In this document: piece by piece, positions 59,101 to 64,000 of the stretch
Numbering within the stretch: the first letter of the stretch is position 1
Layout: each line of letters opens with the position of its first letter
Origin: Hofstenia miamia
Taxonomy: Eukaryota; Xenacoelomorpha; Acoela; Hofsteniidae
NCBI GenBank assembly: GCA_900660155.1
Contig: CABFPE010000004.1
Coordinates: forward strand, 3,408,922 to 3,472,921
DNA length: 64,000 nucleotides
Direction of reading: 5' to 3'
Notes under the pieces: model-generated
The model's input: the letters and a program-made list of their open reading frames with translations, nothing else
What the model was told of the DNA's origin: nothing
The model's database searches: none
Position numbers and translations under genes: made by a program

Positions 59101-62100
59101 TAATGGCGCTAATACAACTTTGTACTATTATAATGGCGCTAAATACTACTAGTGAGTATATTATTGTAACTTTTTATTTAATATTAGTACATATTACTGT
59201 TAAATGATACACTGGATGATAACATACAACAATCAGCATTTTCGCAATGTCATAGCTCTTATAAAAATTTTTTCAAGGGAATGACCCTTAATAAAACGTT
59301 GTTTGTGCAGTTAATAAAGATCGGATCGATTTCGGACCACTTTTATTCTCTTCTACATAACATTTTACATCTAGAACAAACTTTTGAACTTATATAATGC
59401 AAAGACTAGTGCAAAATTGTTTGATTCAGTAATGTCCTACATTATCCTGCCCCTATATTGGTTCATGTTAAGATTTCTTAAAAAATATAGGACTAGATCG
59501 CTTCTAAAAAACAATGAAAACCATTATCTAGATGCAAAATTTAATGTAGAAGCAAATAAACCTGGTTTGAAAGCAATCCGAACATTATTCGCTAAGCATT
59601 CTAAGTTTTCGCAAGAGCGTGTCCCCTAAAAAGTTTTTTATTTAAAAAATTCTCAAGACATGAGTTTATTCAGAATATTTAGTATGGATGCAACTTACTG
59701 CTTAATCTACTTCATATATACCAAAAAAATCAGTCGTTTTCAAAAATTTTTGTTTAATAATAGTAATAATATATTAAGCGCCATTATAACATTTTTTGTG
59801 TTTAGCGCCATTATAATAATTCACGAAATTGTATTCAGCGCCATTATAATAATTGAGGAGTATTCAGCGCCATTATAATAATAATTAGTATTATTATTGT
59901 TATTATTATTTGTTACTATGAAAACTTTGGTAAATTTTGAAGAAAAAAATTAATCAACTATAGAGTCAGAATATTAAATAGAAATTATGGAAATTATATT
60001 AGTTGTTTCGCTTACATTCTAAGATAAATCAAACTTGTGGAAATGAAGCAAATCCGACAATGCTATAAAAGTACGAATAGACGAAACCAAAAAATAATTT
60101 TTTAAACTTTCCTGTATACATTTGAAAGAAAACATTTAAAAAACACTGCAAAAAACAGTTGTTTTAAACAGTATTTAAAAATGTTTTAAACAGGTCCTGT
60201 TTAAAACATGTCAACCTTGTCAGAATAAGTGCCAATTTGTAAAATAGCTTCTATTCCATTACGCTGTGAGAATGCCCTAAAGATAGGCTTTCTAACAATG
60301 ACAATGATTTCTTGCAATTTGCTTCAATTTGTCCAAATCGTAATATTAAAATATGACATTGTATAATATATGAAATTTTCAATTATTATATTACCTGTCA
60401 TTATGTCGGCATTCAAGACACTTAAATATAATAGTTAAATGAGGTCTATCGATGAGTGAGGTGTATTTGGGGACAAGTGCAGATGCGATTTCCAATGACT
60501 CTGTGAAAGCAATGCGTTCTGATACGCAGGGATAGTCTTCAAGCTTAAAGATTCGCCTGCAAATATTTATTGAACAATCTCGTAGCTTACCTAAAACATT
60601 GATAAGATTTCGAAAATTAAATACAAGAACTGCAATGTTTACATAAATAATTGTTCAAATATTTTACTCATATTTTATAAAATTTTTTTTGAGGGATTAG
60701 ACATTGGAAATAACAAAAAAGCTTTCAATTAAAAATTTCACGAGCAATTACTAAGAGAATCTAGCGTTGATACAGAATTTTATAAATATTTGTAACAAGT
60801 TATTGTGGCAGGAAACATTTTGACAGTCATATTTGGGAAACAGTATTTCCATTGCTTACAATAGAAAAAGACAACCAATATTTATGAAAATATTGAAATA
60901 TGACATAAGCGTTAAAATTAAACAAATGTAAAGTGGTTTAAACAGATTGTTTGCGAGAAGTAATGCGAATAAATGCAATGAATGATAAGCAATCTCAACT
61001 AAACGAAATGCTGCAACTGCTAAAAATGGAGTAAATAACTTTCAAATTTCGAAAATTTCTCCCCTAGTAGCATTTTCCCAAAAATTATTAAATATTACAT
61101 TGTGCATTTTCAGTTAAAAGACAATTTGCTTTACAGAGAAATTTAAGTACCTTTTTTCAACACATTTATTTTAAGAGACTATATCGAAAAGCGTATTTTG
61201 CAAATCTGTTATCATAATTTAGGGACAGAACTTTTAGAACTTCCTATACTATTCGAATTACAAATTATATTTTAGCATACTATTTAAACAGTATTGAAGT
61301 GAACACTTATGTGTTATTTTCAGGTAAATATTTATAGACAGGTTTATCTTAAATAATCCCGTACTTGTAAATAATTTGATAAATATTTAATGCGTGAATG
61401 TAGCATAAATGCTGTAAGAATCTATTAAAATCCACATTTCAAAAATCGTTTATTTCCACAAATTCTCAAAGTAGACATCTACGATAAGCCCAATAAAAGT
61501 CAAAGCACTGTCATCTAATCCTACAGTTGCAATTGCCAGTAGGGAATAATGAGATTGATTTACAGAGGCATGAAGAAACAAAAAAATTCAACTAGTAGTG
61601 TGAGGAGCAAATTCAAATTATATCTTGGAGCGGCCAAAATTGGTTTAGTTTTTAAGTAAATTAAAGGAATACTAAATACTACTATCAAGTGAAAAAAAAT
61701 TACTAATTAAACGATGCAGTGGTAAAGCAGACAATTACAAACCTGATGATTTGCGAGAAAATACGTTTTCTACGAGAAAATCAGGAATTTCAAAAGAAGC
61801 ATAGTGCGTGACATTAAATGCTTCCAACGAATCATGGTTAGAAACAAGCAGAAATATTAAAGTCTTTATCAACGGTTCGTATTGGATAACAATCAAAAAC
61901 TGCGCAACACAATATAGAGAAAGAGCCAACGATGTGCGAGGAAAATTGTAATAAGGCTCAGCACCTAAAATAGTATGACAAACTCGAAAACGTGGATTAT
62001 TGCGTTCAGATTGCAAATACCGTTATTTTTGGTCAGAAGACATTGTATTTTATTTTGGGTTGCCACGCGTATAGATTAAATATGAGAGAGAAACTTTTTA

Positions 62101-63927
62101 AAAGAAACATCTTTTAAATTTTGAAAACTCCTTAAAAATATTTTTTAAAATCAGTTGTCACTATCACTCAGTTTACATACATTCTCTAGTGACAAGGAAG
62201 CATATATTTAATATTAAAGGAGATTATAAAAAAGGCGCATTTTAAAGAGGATAAAACAGAATTGACATTATCTTAAATAACAAAATCCACAAAGAAATTG
62301 TATCTTAAAATGATGATTAATGACTTCTGTAACGCCAAGTGAGAAATCAACATACATATTTTTAAGTAGTTCAATCAATTTATTTTTTAATGAAAAATTT
62401 GCCCTCGAATAGATCCCTTGGTTAAAGTAAATTTACTTTGCACGAATGTATTTTATCTAAGTATTAAGCTACAGGAAAGATAAATGCGTTTTATTAAAAA
62501 ATCGTTTAAAACGTATTCTATGCCAAAACGTTTATTTGTTAAGTTGTTATTGAACTTTAGATTAAATCTGCAAATACAAAGAAAATTAGGTTTTGGTTCA
62601 AGACGTCACTTGAAAAAATGAATCATAAAGGACAAATTAGACAACAATAATGCTGTGAACTATCTACGCCCACAACCAAATAATCCAATTTGGGTCCTAT
62701 TTCTAGACATCATTATCTGAAAAAGAGAAAACAATGATACGATGTCCTTAACCTGAAACAGCAAACTATAATATAGATGTTTTTTTAAAATCTGTTTTAA
62801 ACGTTTTTGTGAATTCGAATTCACAGTTGAAAAAATAGTTTAAAAACATCTTTAGATAAGTCTTAAGTTTGATGTACACATAAACCAACCTGGTGATACT
62901 AAAGAATGTAAATAAATTGGAATGATCAAGTGGTTTAATAAATAATAAGCAAGGCATTCATTGATTTCCTGAACATCAAGAGCAAAAATATCCTGAATAA
63001 AGCAAAGATTGTCAACATGCTCAGCAACAAGATCCCGTAATCGATCCAATGAATTATTATTAAGAGTGCTATCCAAACATTTTTCTATTGACAGCACCTA
63101 AACATTATATTTATATTATGGAATGCAAAAATTTTACTCTAGATATCATACCTCAGTGTTAGTGGAACTCAAATTACCTGATTGCCAACGGAATAAATCA
63201 AATTTTCAAAGTAAATGTCAGCAACTCTCTTCATTACAAAATCCCTTGCAAGCATGTCTGGTACACGAAGGCAATTTAAGGTAATTGTCCTCACAGCAAT
63301 TCTTACCTAAACGATATAAATTTCCCTTATAAATAACTGTGGGTGACGTACCATTGACTCTGAGTTTGTATGAAATTTGATGGCTTCGGTAAGAAGAGGA
63401 AAATCTGCCGAATGTTCATTGAAGAAGAACGATATTGTATGAACATTCAATTTTAAAGATAGCGTTTTCAAAAATGATATGTAATACGCCATTATTTCCT
63501 CATCAGAAAAATCAAACTTATGGGTGATTATATTGTTGATATGATTGTTGCTGAGAAGAAAATAAAGAGAAGTATCCTAAATGAAAAAAATTTACTGCAA
63601 ATCGCTTATTGAAATCTAACTAACCTTTGAAACATTTTCAAATAAAATATTCAATGTTTGTAGCAACTGTTGACACAGAACTTCGCCAGATTTTTGCCGC
63701 ATGATTCTCTTGAAAAATGCCAGCATATTTTTTTCAAAGAAAAAATCAAAAACGCTAGAGTCATTTTGATCACCCCAAATTAAAATTTCAGAAATAGATC
63801 TGAGAGTTTCGACAAGCAACGAACGATTTTGATCAGTAACAATTGAGTTCTTGGTTAAAACGAGATAAAGATGCTTTAAATTTTCTAAAGAATGGAAGTT
63901 TTTTGGACGCCATTGCGACTGAAACAT
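50120..63927 (-). CDS. CLEC16A: CLEC16A / Ema ortholog, 11 exons
   Basis: Endosome-lysosome and autophagy/mitophagy regulator (Drosophila ema, nematode gop-1; mammalian CLEC16A acts with the ubiquitin ligase RNF41). Coding exons on the minus strand: 63,927-63,625; 63,576-63,352; 63,306-63,178; 63,097-62,890; 61,964-61,739; 60,556-60,395; 58,262-58,024; 57,207-56,884; 56,821-56,553; 54,640-54,422; 50,362-50,120. All introns are GT-AG, phases agree and the total is 2,547 nt (848 codons). Exons 1-2 hold the FPL domain ([20 protein letters not shown], then [16 protein letters not shown]), almost as in human. Exons 8-9 give [17 protein letters not shown] and [10 protein letters not shown]; exon 10 gives [12 protein letters not shown]. 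The Lys/Glu-rich insert of the human protein is nearly absent, and the last exon is a short acidic tail. Start: ATG at 63,927 ([17 protein letters not shown]) matches the family; an in-frame ATG at 63,939 is possible. The exon 5 donor is chosen by phase (GTAATT at 61,738). The N at 55,639 falsely repeats exons 9-10. Confidence 0.93.
50770..50923. mobile_element. possible piggyBac-type transposon end
   Basis: Reading inward on the minus strand from about 50,923: TTAA then TCCTTTCACTGTCTATGCCC, followed by two spaced copies of a CCATATWTGGGTCACT-like motif. TTAA target and a CCTTTCACTG-type start are typical of piggyBac-group ends. An inverted CTTTCACTGTTTAA lies near 50,770. No transposase is recognised, so at most a non-autonomous remnant. 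Confidence 0.35.
53692..53856 (+). CDS. 54-codon plus-strand ORF inside CLEC16A intron 10
   Basis: An ATG-initiated frame ([20 protein letters not shown]...) with higher GC and CpG than its surroundings. An acceptor-like TTCAG lies 23 bp upstream at 53,665-53,669, and a donor-like CAG/GTTAAT near 53,849-53,857 overlaps the stop. It could be the first coding exon of a nested gene on the other strand. LLSFYVD followed by [15 protein letters not shown] faintly recalls the longin-type start of CCZ1-like proteins, but this is weak. No second exon is seen. Confidence 0.3.
   Translation: MEQQLNLLSFYVDIPDWCVFVQSDVYAPKENEKGDSRLMFFQETAKNYNNPWAG
54497..56781. repeat. exact direct duplication around the N at 55,639
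   Basis: 54,497-55,638 (1,142 bp) equals 55,640-56,781 with no difference seen. Each copy holds part of CLEC16A exon 10 and part of exon 9, cut at the N. Complete exons exist only at the outer edges (56,553-56,821 and 54,422-54,640), as expected for two overlapping contig ends placed side by side. Treat as one copy. Confidence 0.92.
57208..58023 (-). other. CLEC16A intron 7
   Basis: 816 bp, GT-AG with a phase 1 junction. No other feature seen. Confidence 0.7.
58541..58860. repeat. GTCCGCTCTGTAC repeat cluster with a hairpin, CLEC16A intron 6
   Basis: Motif GTCCGCTCTGTAC, exact or varied, at about 58,542, 58,572, 58,603, 58,713, 58,779 and 58,812, and inverted at 58,846-58,859. 58,779-58,803 and 58,834-58,859 form near-perfect inverted arms of about 25 bp with a 30 bp loop. 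It starts next to a TTA microsatellite (58,507-58,537). Confidence 0.75.
58861..59905. mobile_element. non-autonomous element with multiple inverted end motifs, CLEC16A intron 6
   Basis: The motif TATTATAATGGCGCTGAATA occurs, with variants, four times in plus orientation (about 58,873; 59,063; 59,096; 59,126) and four times inverted (about 59,777; 59,802; 59,833; 59,862). The outermost copies are flanked by inverted AATTAGTATTATTATT. This makes a 1.05 kb foldback-like structure. Two short frames inside (59,384-59,629 and 59,660-59,878) are unrecognised. No transposase motif is seen. Confidence 0.6.
59906..60394 (-). other. rest of CLEC16A intron 6
   Basis: AT-rich; nothing seen apart from a small GTTTAAAACA-type direct and inverted motif near 60,150-60,210. 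Confidence 0.5.
60557..61738 (-). other. CLEC16A intron 5
   Basis: About 1.2 kb, AT-rich, no feature seen. The donor used is TTT/GTAATT; an alternative CAG/GTTTGT four bases upstream (exon end 61,743) would not keep frame with exon 6. Confidence 0.6.
61965..62889 (-). other. CLEC16A intron 4
   Basis: About 0.9 kb, AT-rich; no feature seen. Phase 1 junction restores Gly between exons 4 and 5. Confidence 0.7.
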
Positions 63928-64000
63928 TCTTCGTAACATGATGTCACAAATGGAGTCATAAGGGTATAATTCTAAATATATTAATGAAAAATAGTAAAGC
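63928..64000 (-). promoter_or_regulatory. CLEC16A 5' end region
   Basis: Upstream of the start the reading frame stays open back to an acceptor-like TTTAG near 63,975, so this may be 5' UTR or a small extension joined to an exon outside the window. No promoter element can be called. Confidence 0.3.

Overview
Eukaryotic, invertebrate DNA. Most of it is transposable-element material, plus one host gene. The host gene on the minus strand (50,120-63,927) is a clear ortholog of CLEC16A (Drosophila ema, nematode gop-1), read in 11 GT-AG exons. Some introns are only 45-80 bp and ten of the eleven acceptors, counting a possible one upstream of exon 1, read TTTAG. That fits a short-intron invertebrate such as a nematode, mite or similar animal, but I cannot name the species. 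Four single Ns (14,087; 19,329; 29,620; 55,639) mark assembly joins. Three are flanked by long, exact or near-exact direct duplications that look like unmerged contig ends, including a false repeat of two CLEC16A exons.

1-19,535: minus-strand Ty3/Gypsy LTR retrotransposons in a head-to-tail array, LTR - internal 1 - LTR - internal 2 - LTR, with shared LTRs, a tRNA-Arg-type primer site and a polypurine tract. Copy 1 carries gag, pol (protease, RT, RNase H, integrase) and then about 3.7 kb of further coding sequence without env features that runs up to the polypurine tract. Copy 2 is shorter and broken. A plus-strand gag piece of a related lineage and one more LTR piece follow.

19,536-27,885: fossil Polinton/Maverick A (packaging ATPase, retroviral-type integrase, capsid genes). 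Its inverted end repeats reach into the ATPase gene. A Tc1/mariner-like transposon (22,352-23,600, TA target) sits in the integrase and a 5'-truncated Penelope-like element (25,412-26,530) in the capsid gene. 27,886-30,866 holds a diverged copy of the next element's terminal repeat.

30,867-45,569: fossil Polinton B with about 2 kb terminal inverted repeats, a broken protein-primed family B DNA polymerase gene (37,440-41,070), unassigned coding-like scraps and a degenerate 120-160 bp periodic array. 45,570-50,097 is AT-rich intergenic DNA with an old direct duplication.

50,098-64,000: CLEC16A. Its introns hold a possible piggyBac-type end, a 54-codon plus-strand reading frame and two small repeat-rich elements (58,541-59,905). 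CpG is nearly absent from the Polintons and common in the Gypsy elements, which gives a relative age order: Polintons oldest, the Penelope-like insertion later, Gypsy youngest.
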